This document shows, one piece after another, positions 26,780-34,684 of a stretch of 54,812 nucleotides of DNA. How positions within the stretch are numbered: the first letter of the stretch is position 1; each line of letters begins with the position of its first letter. Position numbers and translations under genes: made by a program. The notes beneath the pieces are model-generated. The model made no database searches and had not been told where the DNA came from. It saw only the letters and a program-made list of their open reading frames with translations. This DNA comes from Desulfohalobiaceae bacterium S24. Its GTDB lineage: Bacteria > Desulfobacterota > Desulfovibrionia > Desulfovibrionales > Desulfothermaceae. The stretch is from positions 1 to 54,812 of the forward strand of contig JAABTT010000017.1 in the NCBI GenBank assembly GCA_011389765.1. The letters run 5' to 3'.

Positions 26780-26897
26780 AGCAATCCTCAGTTTTGAGAT
26801 TTTTCAGCCCTAACCGGCAGTGGCTTATCGGTTCATCTCTGTCATAAAAAACAAGAAAATGTGTTGCTCCGAAGTAGTTGAAGTCCTTGTTGGATAT

Positions 26898-27020
26898 GGT
26901 TCACGGTTCCAGGTTCACGGTTCACGGTTTGAAGAGAAAGATATTCGGAAGATACATTCTGGGTCGTTTGAAAAACTGTTTTTTTCTTAACCGTGAACTG
27001 TGAACCGTGAACCTGGAACC
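26898..27020. repeat. Inverted pair of heptamer tracts (GGTTCAC / GTGAACC)
   Basis: The left tract, 26898-26932, reads GGTTCAC, GGTTCCA, GGTTCAC, GGTTCAC, GGTTTGA. The right tract, 26989-27020, holds the reverse complement (AACCGTG, AACTGTG, AACCGTG, AACCTGG). A 21-bp perfect inverted repeat joins 26905-26925 and 27000-27020 around a 74-nt loop. It is the same sequence family as the lspA tract at 47741-47774. It lies between the divergent DUF362 and preT genes. Confidence 0.85.
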
Positions 27021-27126
27021 TTTGGGTTGCGGGCGGAGCCAGCTTTAGATCTATCACAAATATCAAACAATATCAAAACTCAATTCCTGAGCACCGGGAG
27101 AATATATATAAATATTAGAATATCTA

Positions 27127-27156
27127 TTGACATACTTTTTGGGTTTGCTCTACTCT
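27127..27156 (+). promoter_or_regulatory. Sigma-70-like promoter for the pyrimidine operon
   Basis: TTGACA at 27127-27132 and TACTCT at 27151-27156, spacer 18 bp, lie 39 bp before the preT ATG. An AT-rich near-palindrome (AATATATATAAATATT, 27101-27116) lies just upstream and could be a regulator site. That part is speculative. Confidence 0.6.
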
Positions 27157-27194
27157 CATCTCTGAAAAATATATTGAAAAGAAGAGGAGTTTTC

Positions 27195-28523
27195 ATGAGC
27201 ATGAGAGAAGAGGTGTTTGCCGCAAAAGACACGCATTTTGACCTGCCCCAGGCCTTTGCGGAAGCCAATCGCTGCCTGCTGTGCTACGACCCTCCCTGTT
27301 CCAGAGCCTGCCCGGCCGATACCAAGCCCGGGGAGTTCATCCGCAAGCTCCGCTTGAAAAACATCACCGGAGCCGTCCGGACCATCAAGGAGAACAATAT
27401 CCTGGGAGGCGCCTGCGGGGCGCTCTGCCCCACGGAAGATCTCTGTGAAAAAGAATGCGCCGCCACGGGAATCGGACTCCCCATTGCCATTGGAAAGATT
27501 CAAGAGACCCTGGTTAAACATGGCCAAAAAACCGGTTTCAAACCGCTTGAAGCGTCCCGAAATCGAGAGCCGTCCAGAGTCGCCATACTCGGGTCAGGTC
27601 CCGCGGGATTGGCCTGTGCTGCTGAATTGGCCAAGGCCGGGTTTCAGGTGAGTCTTTTCGAGGAGCGCCCCGAGCCCGGCGGGGCGTTGCGCTACGGAAT
27701 CATGCCCTATCGGATGGATCCTGAACTGCTGCAGGGCGAGATTGACGAGCTTCTCTCCCTGGGGGTGGATCTGCAGTGCAATAGACGCATCCAGGGGGAC
27801 AGGGGAGCCGAGAAACTTCTGGAGGAAGGATTTGAAGCTCTGTTTCTGGCCCCTGGATTGTGGCATTCCAGGCAGCTCACCAGCCGCGGTCCCGGGCTTA
27901 GGGGTTGGTACAGCTCCATTGCCTATTTGCAGGCCATCCGGGAGGAAAAATTTGGGGAACTGGAAAAGGAATTCCTGAATAAACGGGTGGCGGTCATCGG
28001 CGGCGGCGATGTGGCTCTGGAATGCGTCCAGTCGGCCCTGAAACTGGGGGCCTCCGATGTCTTCCTGGTCTACCGCCGCTCCTATACGCAGATGCCGGGT
28101 GAAGAGCAGCAACGCCTCTCGGCCCTGCAAAGCGGGGTTCATTTCCTGCTGCTCAATCAGCCGGTGGATTTTATCACGGAAAATGACCGGATCACAGGAT
28201 TGAAATGCGTCCGGACCGAACTCGGGCCCAAAGACGACAGCGGTCGACGGAAGCCCCAGTCCATAACAGGCTCGGAATGGGTCTTGCAAACCGACATTGT
28301 GATTGAAGCCATCGGCAACCAGGCCGAGTCCGGATCAAACACATGGTATCCCTCGGTCCGCACGGATCAGCAGAACCTGATCCGGTTGGAGGAGGACAGC
28401 CCCCGGACTTCGCGCAAGGGAATCTTTGCCGGCGGGGATATTGCCCGCGGACCGGCCCTGGTGGTCACAGCCGTGGAGGACGGCAAAAAAGCCGCCCGCT
28501 CCATCATGGCCTATCTCCGGTAG
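27195..28523 (+). CDS. preT: Dihydropyrimidine dehydrogenase, PreT-type FAD/NAD(P) subunit
   Basis: A 442-residue flavoprotein of the glutamate-synthase small-subunit class. N-terminal iron-sulfur ligands are Cys27, Cys30, Cys35 and Cys39 (RCLLCYDPPCSRAC), with a second set in GGACGALCPTEDLCEKEC. The FAD motif is ILGSGPAGLACAAELAKAG and the NAD(P) motif is VAVIGGGDVALECVQSA. With PreA it reduces uracil and thymine to dihydro forms. AGAGGAG before the ATG at 27195 sets the start; the frame is open from 27000 through intergenic repeats. Adjacent preA, dihydropyrimidinase and amidohydrolase support the assignment over a generic glutamate synthase subunit. Confidence 0.88.
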   Translation: MSMREEVFAAKDTHFDLPQAFAEANRCLLCYDPPCSRACPADTKPGEFIRKLRLKNITGAVRTIKENNILGGACGALCPTEDLCEKECAATGIGLPIAIGKIQETLVKHGQKTGFKPLEASRNREPSRVAILGSGPAGLACAAELAKAGFQVSLFEERPEPGGALRYGIMPYRMDPELLQGEIDELLSLGVDLQCNRRIQGDRGAEKLLEEGFEALFLAPGLWHSRQLTSRGPGLRGWYSSIAYLQAIREEKFGELEKEFLNKRVAVIGGGDVALECVQSALKLGASDVFLVYRRSYTQMPGEEQQRLSALQSGVHFLLLNQPVDFITENDRITGLKCVRTELGPKDDSGRRKPQSITGSEWVLQTDIVIEAIGNQAESGSNTWYPSVRTDQQNLIRLEEDSPRTSRKGIFAGGDIARGPALVVTAVEDGKKAARSIMAYLR

Positions 28524-28583
28524 AAGCTTTGAAACTCAAAGCAATGCTCTCCCTTGAATGTGCTCTCAGGAACTTGGATCAGA

Positions 28584-28625
28584 AAATCCGAAATCCGAAA
28601 TCGGCAATCGAAAATCGAAAATCTT
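28584..28625. repeat. Heptamer tandem repeat (AAATCCG/AAATCGA), 6 units
   Basis: AAATCCG, AAATCCG, AAATCGG, CAATCGA, AAATCGA, AAATCTT. It fills most of the preT-preA gap and ends 16 bp before the preA GTG. Confidence 0.85.
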
Positions 28626-28641
28626 CGTGAGGAGGTGTCTC

Positions 28642-29934
28642 GTGACACAGACCCAACCCGATTTGTCCGTGGAATTTTGCGGGAAGACTTTTTTCAACCC
28701 CTTTCTTTTGTCTTCCTCCCCGGTCTCCAACAGTGCGGAAATGGTGGCCCGGGCCTTTGAGGCCGGGTGGAGCGGGGTGGCCTTCAAGACCCTCAATTCG
28801 GATCGCATCCCCATCATCCATCCTTCCCCCAGGATGAATCCCTATGACTATGGCAGCAAGAAACTGGTCGGCCTGCAGAACGTGGAGCAGATCTCGGACC
28901 GGCCTTTGAAGGATAATCTTCTGGATTTTCTGTATCTGAAAAAACACTATCCCCGGCATGTCCTGATTTCCAGCATCATGGGTTTTTCCAATGAGGAATG
29001 GGCCTATCTGGCCAAAGCCTCGGAGGACAATGGCGCGGATATGCTGGAGCTCAATTTTTCCTGCCCCCACATGTGCGTCGAGGGAAGCGGGCACAAAGTG
29101 GGCCAGGCCTTCCATCTCCTGGAAAAATTCACGGGCACGGTGAAAAAGGCCGTCAGTATCCCGGTCATTGCCAAGATGACCCCGAACATCACCGACATCA
29201 CCGAGCCGGCCCTGTATGCCAAAAACGGCGGGGCCGACGCCATCTCGGCCATCAATACCGTCAGCGGGATCTCCGAGGTCGGCCTGGAAGACCTGGTGCC
29301 CAAGCCGAACATCTTCGGGGTCGGGGCTGTCAGCGGTACCTCGGGGCCGGCGGTCAAGCCCATCGGGCTGCATTTCATCGCAGACATGGCCAAAAACGGA
29401 AATCTGGGACTGCCCCTGTCCGGAATGGGCGGTATAGAAACCTGGATCGACGCTTTGGAATACATCCTCCTCGGAGCCTCCACCGTTCAGGTCACCACCG
29501 GGATCATCCACTACGGCTACAGGATCGTAGAAGACCTGATCGAAGGGTTGTCCGATTATATGACCCAGGCCGGCATCCAGACCGTCTCCGAACTCGTGGG
29601 CAGGAGCCTGCCTCATCTGCAGACCACCGATCACTTCGATCTCAACCGCCAGGGTGTGGCCGAGTATGATCTGGAGCGCTGCATCGGCTGCGGCCAGTGC
29701 TATATCGTCTGCCGTGACGCCGCCGGACAGGCCCTGGAGTGGGATACTGCAAACCGGCGTCCGAGGCTGATCGAGGACAAATGCCTGAGCTGCATGATCT
29801 GCAGCTTTGTCTGTCCGGTCCCCGGGCTGATCAGTTACCAGGAAAAGGACAGCCGGTGGCAGAGGCAGGAGACCCCGGTCATGGACCCCGCTCTTGAAAG
29901 CGGGTTGAAACTGGCCCCGCCGCCGTGGCTCTGA
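28642..29934 (+). CDS. preA: Dihydropyrimidine dehydrogenase, PreA-type catalytic subunit
   Basis: A 430-residue protein. An N-terminal FMN-binding dihydroorotate-dehydrogenase-like barrel (about 1-320) has NPFLLSSSPVSNSAEMV, GWSGVAFKT, ELNFSCPHM and the GMGGIETWIDALEYILLGAS phosphate-binding end. A C-terminal 2x[4Fe-4S] module has CIGCGQCYIVC and CLSCMICSFVCPVPG. It is the pyrimidine-reducing subunit paired with PreT. The start is the GTG at 28642 with GAGGAGG 6 bp upstream; longer frames run into repeats. E. coli PreA is about 410 residues, so length fits. A heptamer tract begins 1 bp after its stop. Confidence 0.92.
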   Translation: MTQTQPDLSVEFCGKTFFNPFLLSSSPVSNSAEMVARAFEAGWSGVAFKTLNSDRIPIIHPSPRMNPYDYGSKKLVGLQNVEQISDRPLKDNLLDFLYLKKHYPRHVLISSIMGFSNEEWAYLAKASEDNGADMLELNFSCPHMCVEGSGHKVGQAFHLLEKFTGTVKKAVSIPVIAKMTPNITDITEPALYAKNGGADAISAINTVSGISEVGLEDLVPKPNIFGVGAVSGTSGPAVKPIGLHFIADMAKNGNLGLPLSGMGGIETWIDALEYILLGASTVQVTTGIIHYGYRIVEDLIEGLSDYMTQAGIQTVSELVGRSLPHLQTTDHFDLNRQGVAEYDLERCIGCGQCYIVCRDAAGQALEWDTANRRPRLIEDKCLSCMICSFVCPVPGLISYQEKDSRWQRQETPVMDPALESGLKLAPPPWL

Positions 29935-29935
29935 G

Positions 29936-29970
29936 GATTTTCGATTTTCGAGTGCCGATTTTCGATTGTA
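29936..29970. repeat. Heptamer tandem repeat (GATTTTC), 5 units
   Basis: GATTTTC, GATTTTC, GAGTGCC, GATTTTC, GATTGTA directly after the preA stop. It is the reverse-complement type of the tract at 28584-28625 on the other side of preA. Confidence 0.8.
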
Positions 29971-30020
29971 AAGGAAGCCGATATAGCCTAAATCTAAAAT
30001 TATATAATAAGGAGGATGGC

Positions 30021-31412
30021 ATGAGCCTACTGATCAAGGGGGGACAAGTCGTCACCTCAAGCAATCGCTATCAGGCGGATGTCTACGTGGAAGGGGAGCG
30101 CATCAAAGCCATCGGCAGGGATCTCGACTATCAGGCCGAGGAGGTCGTGGATGCCTCCGGAAAATATGTCCTGCCGGGCGCCATCGATCCCCACACTCAT
30201 ATTCTGCTGCCCTTTATGGGTTCCCACGCCAAGGACGATTATGCAACCGGCACCATTGCCGCGGCCTGCGGCGGGGTGACCTCCATCATTGATTTCGATC
30301 TTCAGCAAAAAGGCGAAACCCTGCAGGAGGCCCTGGCCCGGAAGCAGGAGCTGGCCAGAGACAGAGTGGCGGTGGATTACTCCCTGCATCCCGCCATCAT
30401 GGATCCTCGGCCCGATGTCATCGACGAAATCAAGAAAGCCGCCCAGGACTACGGCACCCCGAGTTTCAAAATTTTCATGGTCTACGATTTCCGGGTGGAT
30501 GACGCCACCATGATCAAGCTCTTGCAGGAGACCAAGAAGTACGGAGGGCTGGTGCAGGTCCATGCTGAAAATGTGTATATCATTCAGCACCTGAACGAGG
30601 TGTTTGCCCGGGAAGGCAAGCTCACGCCTTACTACCATGCTCTGAGCAGGCCGAACATCGCCGAGCAGGAGGCCGTCTCCCGGGCCTCCAAAATGGTTGA
30701 ACTGACGGATTCCAGGATCTACATCGTACACCTCTCCTCCAAGGAGGCTTTGTGGGTCATTAAAGATGCCAGAGATCGGGGGGTGAACATCCTCAGCGAG
30801 ACCTGTCCGCAGTATCTGCTCCTGAACGAAGACCGGTATCTGGAGCCCGGCTTCAACGGGGCCAAGTATGTCATGTCCCCGCCGCTGCGCACCGAGGAAA
30901 GCAGCCAGGCCCTCTGGGAGGGCTTGCGGGGAGGCGATGTCCAGATTGTGGCCACCGACCATTGCCCCTTTGATTTTCACGGCAATAAAGATATGTTCGG
31001 CACCGAAGACTACAAAAAAATCCCCAACGGGGCGCCGGGGGTGGAAACCCTGCTCATGCTCATGCATTCCGAAGGGGTGCTCCAGGGGCGGATCAGTCTG
31101 GAAAAAATGGTGGATATCCTGGCTAGCTCCACGGCCCGGATCTTCGGCATGAAGGACAAAGGGGAAATCGCCCCGGGAAAAGACGCGGATATCGTGGTCT
31201 TTGACCCCAAGCAGAAATTCACCGTTCGCCAGGACAAACTGCACATGAATGTGGATTACACTCCGTATGAAGGCCTGGAAGTCACGGGCATGCCCAGCCT
31301 GGTCTATTCCAGAGGCAAAAAAGTGGCGCAGTGGAACGAGGATCGTGTCGAATTCGTGGGTACACCAGGTAAAGGGCGCTTTGTGAAGCGGGTGCCTTTT
31401 GACTACGGCTGA
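30021..31412 (+). CDS. Dihydropyrimidinase
   Basis: A 463-residue amidohydrolase that opens 5,6-dihydrouracil to N-carbamoyl-beta-alanine. Binuclear zinc ligands are visible: His58 and His60 (DPHTHI), Lys150 expected to be carbamylated (SFKIFMVY), His181 (VHAEN), a His near 237 (YIVHLSS) and an Asp near 314 (ATDHCPFD). Substrate-loop tyrosine Y155 follows the Lys. Length is normal for the hydantoinase/dihydropyrimidinase family. AAGGAGG lies 5 bp before the ATG at 30021. Placement after preTA gives the substrate; allantoinase or D-hydantoinase are less likely. Confidence 0.93.
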   Translation: MSLLIKGGQVVTSSNRYQADVYVEGERIKAIGRDLDYQAEEVVDASGKYVLPGAIDPHTHILLPFMGSHAKDDYATGTIAAACGGVTSIIDFDLQQKGETLQEALARKQELARDRVAVDYSLHPAIMDPRPDVIDEIKKAAQDYGTPSFKIFMVYDFRVDDATMIKLLQETKKYGGLVQVHAENVYIIQHLNEVFAREGKLTPYYHALSRPNIAEQEAVSRASKMVELTDSRIYIVHLSSKEALWVIKDARDRGVNILSETCPQYLLLNEDRYLEPGFNGAKYVMSPPLRTEESSQALWEGLRGGDVQIVATDHCPFDFHGNKDMFGTEDYKKIPNGAPGVETLLMLMHSEGVLQGRISLEKMVDILASSTARIFGMKDKGEIAPGKDADIVVFDPKQKFTVRQDKLHMNVDYTPYEGLEVTGMPSLVYSRGKKVAQWNEDRVEFVGTPGKGRFVKRVPFDYG

Positions 31413-31423
31413 AGAATGAAGAG

Positions 31424-31444
31424 AAATTCGAAATATCAAATTCT
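31424..31444. repeat. Short heptamer repeat (AAATTCG), 3 units
   Basis: AAATTCG, AAATATC, AAATTCT just after the dihydropyrimidinase stop and 6 bp before composite repeat copy 3. Confidence 0.55.
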
Positions 31445-31450
31445 TAAAAT

Positions 31451-31640
31451 CTCGTATGAAACTTCATTGTTCTTTCTCCGTCACCCCGGCTCAGGAACGT
31501 CATCCCGGACCCCGATCCGGGACCGGGGTCCAGCTCTTACATTTTTAATCTGGATTCCGGCCTACGCCGGAATGACGGAGGTGGTCGACCAATAGTTTCT
31601 TCATTGATCAAACTGGCTGGTCCGTCCAGCCAGCGGCCGC
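31451..31640. repeat. Composite dispersed repeat, copy 3
   Basis: Nearly identical to 3948-4145 over the 5' module and the GTCATCCCGG / GCCGGAATGAC palindromes. Then comes AGTTTCTTCATTGATCAAAC and a different small hairpin (CTGGCTGG / CCAGCCAG, about 31615-31635). The GATTTGC sequence of the other 3' halves appears later, at 31665. The stretch 31413-31818 holds this repeat and three heptamer tracts, no gene. Confidence 0.85.
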
Positions 31641-31643
31641 GCT

Positions 31644-31664
31644 GACACCCGACACCTGAAACCT
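31644..31664. repeat. Heptamer repeat (GACACCC/GAAACCT), 3 units
   Basis: GACACCC, GACACCT, GAAACCT, followed by TTGATTTGCAGATAA as at 9805-9832 and 9721, with module order shuffled. Confidence 0.7.
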
Positions 31665-31773
31665 TGATTTGCAGATAATTCACAACAAAGTGTCCAAAAG
31701 TTTATAAAAATTTTTGCTCATTGGAAATAGCTTTGAACTTATTGAAATGGCTTGACTTCACGAAGATGTTCTC

Positions 31774-31808
31774 TTTCCAATTTCCAATTTCTAATCACAA
31801 ATTTCAAG
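31774..31808. repeat. Heptamer repeat (TTTCCAA), 5 units
   Basis: TTTCCAA, TTTCCAA, TTTCTAA, TCACAAA, TTTCAAG. The last unit runs into the AAGGAGG ribosome-binding site of the amidohydrolase gene. Confidence 0.7.
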
Positions 31809-31818
31809 GAGGAAACCA

Positions 31819-32688
31819 ATGGAACGAATCGTCAAATGTGGTCTGACCCAGGTCCACTGCCCGTATTTTGAAGAGCCGCCCGGGGAGATCAAGGAAAAAA
31901 TGATCGCCAAGCACATCCCCTTGATTGAAGAGGCGGGCAAGCAGGGTGTCAAGATCCTCTGTCTGCAGGAAATTTTTCACGGCCCCTATTTCTGCTGCGA
32001 GCAGGACGCCAAGTGGTACGCCACGGCCGAAGCCGTGCCGGGCCCTATCACGGAGCGTCTGGCCGAGTATGCCAAAAAATTCAAGATGGTTCTGATTGTT
32101 CCGGTCTATGAACAGGCCCTGGCTGGGGTGTATTACAACACCGCCGCGGTGCTGGATGCCGACGGCTCCTATCTGGGAAAATTCAGGAAAATTCAAATCC
32201 CGCATACCTGGCCGGGATTTTTTGAGAAATTTTACTTCAAACCCGGCAACCTCGGATTTCCGGTCTTTGAAACCGCTTATGGCAGCATCGGGATTTTTAT
32301 CTGCTACGACAGGCACTTCCCGGAATGCGCCAGGGTTCTGGCCCTCAAAGGAGCGGAAATCCTGTTCAATCCTTCGGCTACCACCATGGGCAAATCCCAC
32401 TATTTATGGGAACTGGAGCAGCCGGCCCAGGCCGTGGCCAACGGGGTGTTCATCGGCGCCAACAACCGGGTCGGCACGGAAAAACCATGGGAATTCGGGG
32501 AGTTTTACGGTTCCAGTTATTTTGTGGATCCTCGGGGGAAGTTCCTGGCCAAAGGTTCTCGCGACCAGGATGAGCTGGTCACGGCCGACCTGGACCTGGA
32601 ACAGATCCGGGAGGTCAGGGACGGCTGGCAGTTCTTCCGGGACAGGCGTCCGGAGATGTACACCGAGATCTGCCAACATCTGCCCTGA
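31819..32688 (+). CDS. Nitrilase-superfamily N-carbamoyl-beta-alanine amidohydrolase (beta-ureidopropionase type)
   Basis: A 289-residue carbon-nitrogen hydrolase with the Glu-Lys-Cys triad visible at Glu51 (CLQEIFH), Lys124 (KFRKIQIPH) and Cys162 (FICYDRHFPE). It hydrolyses a carbamoyl amide. Following dihydropyrimidinase, the expected substrate is N-carbamoyl-beta-alanine, giving beta-alanine, CO2 and NH3. By sequence alone N-carbamoylputrescine amidase is also possible, as the two are close relatives. AAGGAGG precedes the ATG. A hairpin follows the stop. Confidence 0.88.
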   Translation: MERIVKCGLTQVHCPYFEEPPGEIKEKMIAKHIPLIEEAGKQGVKILCLQEIFHGPYFCCEQDAKWYATAEAVPGPITERLAEYAKKFKMVLIVPVYEQALAGVYYNTAAVLDADGSYLGKFRKIQIPHTWPGFFEKFYFKPGNLGFPVFETAYGSIGIFICYDRHFPECARVLALKGAEILFNPSATTMGKSHYLWELEQPAQAVANGVFIGANNRVGTEKPWEFGEFYGSSYFVDPRGKFLAKGSRDQDELVTADLDLEQIREVRDGWQFFRDRRPEMYTEICQHLP

Positions 32689-32723
32689 TCCAGGATTGAC
32701 CCGCGGACAGCTCAATCCTGGAT
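32688..32723 (+). terminator. Hairpin after amidohydrolase gene, possible attenuating terminator
   Basis: A 12-bp perfect stem ATCCAGGATTGA / TCAATCCTGGAT with a 12-nt loop starts at the amidohydrolase stop. Only a weak T-run follows (ATGTCTTG), so partial termination or transcript stabilisation is as likely as full termination. Confidence 0.5.
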
Positions 32724-32879
32724 ATGTCTTGAACAATCAACAACCTAGTTGTGGTTTGAATATTTGGAATTTATATTTTGATAAGGGCTCAATGCCACAT
32801 ACTCAAAACTTGCCGAAATCAAAGACAGGGCACTAGAAAAGGAGGTGAGCGAATTTTTTGGCGTGACTGACGGAGAGGC

Positions 32880-32933
32880 ATGAATCCACCACCCGGTTTT
32901 TCGGAAAATCAAGGAGGAAGCAGCTATGAATGA
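32880..32933 (+). CDS. Possible 17-residue leader peptide overlapping permease start
   Basis: ATG at 32880 with GGAGAGG just upstream. It encodes MNPPPGFSENQGGSSYE and stops at 32931-32933, 8 bp inside the permease gene (ATG 32926). It has a run of three Pro codons. The overlap could couple translation of the permease to leader translation. The short length makes chance occurrence quite possible. Confidence 0.3.
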   Translation: MNPPPGFSENQGGSSYE

Positions 32934-34479
32934 AAGTCAAGGCAAGGAACACAGCGGCTGGATCGTCTACCCCATCGGGAGCCGACCGAAATGGCCTTTG
33001 GCCGTTCTGCTCGGTATTCAGCAATACATGACCATGTTCGGGGCCACGGTCCTCATTCCTTTTATTGTCGGCGGGGCCATGGGTCTGCCCCAGGAACAGC
33101 TGGCCCTCTTGATTTCAACCATTTTTTTCACCTCCGGCATCTGTACCTTGATCCAGCAATCTCCTCTGGGCAACCGGCTCCCGGTGATCCAGGGCGGAAC
33201 CTTTGCCTTTCTGGGACCCACCTTCGCCATCCTGGGCATGGTAGCCGCCAAAGGCGTGACCGGGGACATGCCCCTCTGGCAGCTCCAGATTCAGGAAGTG
33301 GCCGGGGCCATCATGATCGCCTCGGTGGTGGAGATCGTGCTGGGCTATACCGGAGTTTTGGGCTATGTGAAACGCCTGATCAGTCCGGTGGTCATCGGTC
33401 CGACCATTGCCATGATCGGGCTGGCCCTGTTCAATATCGGGGCCCCCTGGATGGCCACCAACTGGATCATTTCCCTCATCACCATCCTGGCCCTGGTTTT
33501 GTATTCCCAGGTCTTTTCCCATCAATCCAAAGTGTTTTTGCTCTTCCCGGTCCTTCTGGCCATTCTCACCGGCTGGCTCTTTTCCCTGCTGGGCACGCTG
33601 ACCGGGCTCATATCTCCGGATAATGCAGCCTATCTCAAGCCGGATCTGATCTTTGCCGCGCCCTGGATCAGCTTTACCCCGATGCTGCCCTTTAAGTGGG
33701 GATTTCCCAGCCTGGCCAGCTCCACTCTCTGGGCCGGGGTCTTCGGCATGCTGGCCGGGTATCTGGCCTCGATGATCGAGTCCATCGGCGACTACTATGC
33801 CTGCGCCCGGATTTCGGAAGCGCCGGTTCCGACGGAACGGATGATCTCCAGAGGACTGGGGGCCGAGGGTATCGGCTGCCTCATCGCCGGAATTCTGCAG
33901 ACCTGCAACGGGACCACCACCTATTCCGAGAACATCGGGTCCATCGGCCTGACCCGGGTGGCCAGCCGCCGGGTGATCATCGCCGGCGCCTTGGCCATGC
34001 TGGTCATTCCCATTGTGGGCAAGTTCGGTGCGGTGCTGTCCACCCTGCCCAAACCGGTGGTAGGCTCGATGTTTGTGGGGCTTTTCGGGATGATCGCTTC
34101 GGTTGGACTCTCCAACCTGCAGCAGGTCAATATGAACAACTCCCGCAATCTGTTCATCATCGGCCTGTCCTTTTTTGCCGGTCTGAGTGTGCCCTACCAG
34201 TTCAACCCCATGCTCTCGCCCGAGGCTATGCCCATAGACTGGAGTTCGGCAGGAAGTTTTATTGAGGTCCTGGGCAATATCTTCCAGGCCATTCTGACCA
34301 CCGGAATGGCTGTCACCGCCATCGTAGGCATCCTCATGGACAATCTGCTGCCCGGGGCCACCCGGGCCGAGCGCGGGCTGGAGGCCTGGGAGCAGGAAGC
34401 CTCGGACGAAGCCTGGCAAGAGGCGGAAGCCAAATGGGCGGCTATGAAAGAAGGTGAAATGCGGCCTGTGGAGCTCTGA
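32926..34479 (+). CDS. NCS2 family uracil/xanthine permease
   Basis: A 517-residue nucleobase:cation symporter-2 protein with about 12-14 hydrophobic segments. Family landmarks are LLGIQQYMTMFGATVLIPFIVGGAMG at the start, IQGGTFAFLGPTFAI, GPTIAMIGLALFN, the signature SMIESIGDYYA-type segment (YLASMIESIGDYYACARISEAP, residues about 283-304), TCNGTTTYSENIGSIGLTRVASRRV and VVGSMFVGLFGMIASVGLSNL. Position in the pyrimidine operon suggests uracil or thymine import, though xanthine cannot be excluded. AAGGAGG lies 9 bp before the ATG. The acidic C-tail (about 480-517) is cytoplasmic. Confidence 0.9.
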   Translation: MNESQGKEHSGWIVYPIGSRPKWPLAVLLGIQQYMTMFGATVLIPFIVGGAMGLPQEQLALLISTIFFTSGICTLIQQSPLGNRLPVIQGGTFAFLGPTFAILGMVAAKGVTGDMPLWQLQIQEVAGAIMIASVVEIVLGYTGVLGYVKRLISPVVIGPTIAMIGLALFNIGAPWMATNWIISLITILALVLYSQVFSHQSKVFLLFPVLLAILTGWLFSLLGTLTGLISPDNAAYLKPDLIFAAPWISFTPMLPFKWGFPSLASSTLWAGVFGMLAGYLASMIESIGDYYACARISEAPVPTERMISRGLGAEGIGCLIAGILQTCNGTTTYSENIGSIGLTRVASRRVIIAGALAMLVIPIVGKFGAVLSTLPKPVVGSMFVGLFGMIASVGLSNLQQVNMNNSRNLFIIGLSFFAGLSVPYQFNPMLSPEAMPIDWSSAGSFIEVLGNIFQAILTTGMAVTAIVGILMDNLLPGATRAERGLEAWEQEASDEAWQEAEAKWAAMKEGEMRPVEL

Positions 34480-34511
34480 TATCCATTGTGCGCCAGGACG
34501 CTCAATGGATA
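34480..34511 (+). terminator. Hairpin after permease gene
   Basis: TATCCATTG / CAATGGATA, a 9-bp stem with 14-nt loop, begins next to the permease stop. No T-run follows, so termination is uncertain. Confidence 0.4.
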
Positions 34512-34545
34512 GATATCCTGTACCGATCCCGAACCGGGCCTCTTT

Positions 34546-34672
34546 CTCAAGTTTCTTCATTGATCAAACTGGCATTCGTGGATTGCAAAATGAATAGCAT
34601 AACAACTTAATCGTATATTGCATTAAATGTCAAATAGTTATGGGGCAGCCCTGCCAGCAGCAGGGCTGCCCC
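34546..34672. repeat. Composite dispersed repeat, copy 4 (3' half with hairpin)
   Basis: It runs from CTCAAGTTTCTTCATTGATC through GCATTCGTGGATTGC, AAAATGAATAGCATAAC and CGTATATTGCATTAAATGTC to the hairpin at 34642. This matches 4118-4238 and 9691-9809 module by module. The 5' GTCATCCCGG module is absent. Confidence 0.85.
34642..34672. other. Conserved-loop stem-loop, family copy C
   Basis: A 12-bp perfect stem GGGGCAGCCCTG / CAGGGCTGCCCC with loop CCAGCAG, preceded by AAATAGTTATG. Its right arm ends one base before the GGGAG ribosome-binding site of the next gene. Confidence 0.85.
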
Positions 34673-34684
34673 GGGAGACGCGAC

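Noticed and set aside
32845-32883. GTG-started 12-codon frame after AAGGAGG before the permease
   Set aside because: The GTG overlaps the end of the ribosome-binding site (no spacing), so initiation there is not plausible.
33115-34560. 481-codon open frame on the minus strand
   Set aside because: Antisense to the NCS2 permease; His/Gly/Gln-rich composition and no recognisable motif.
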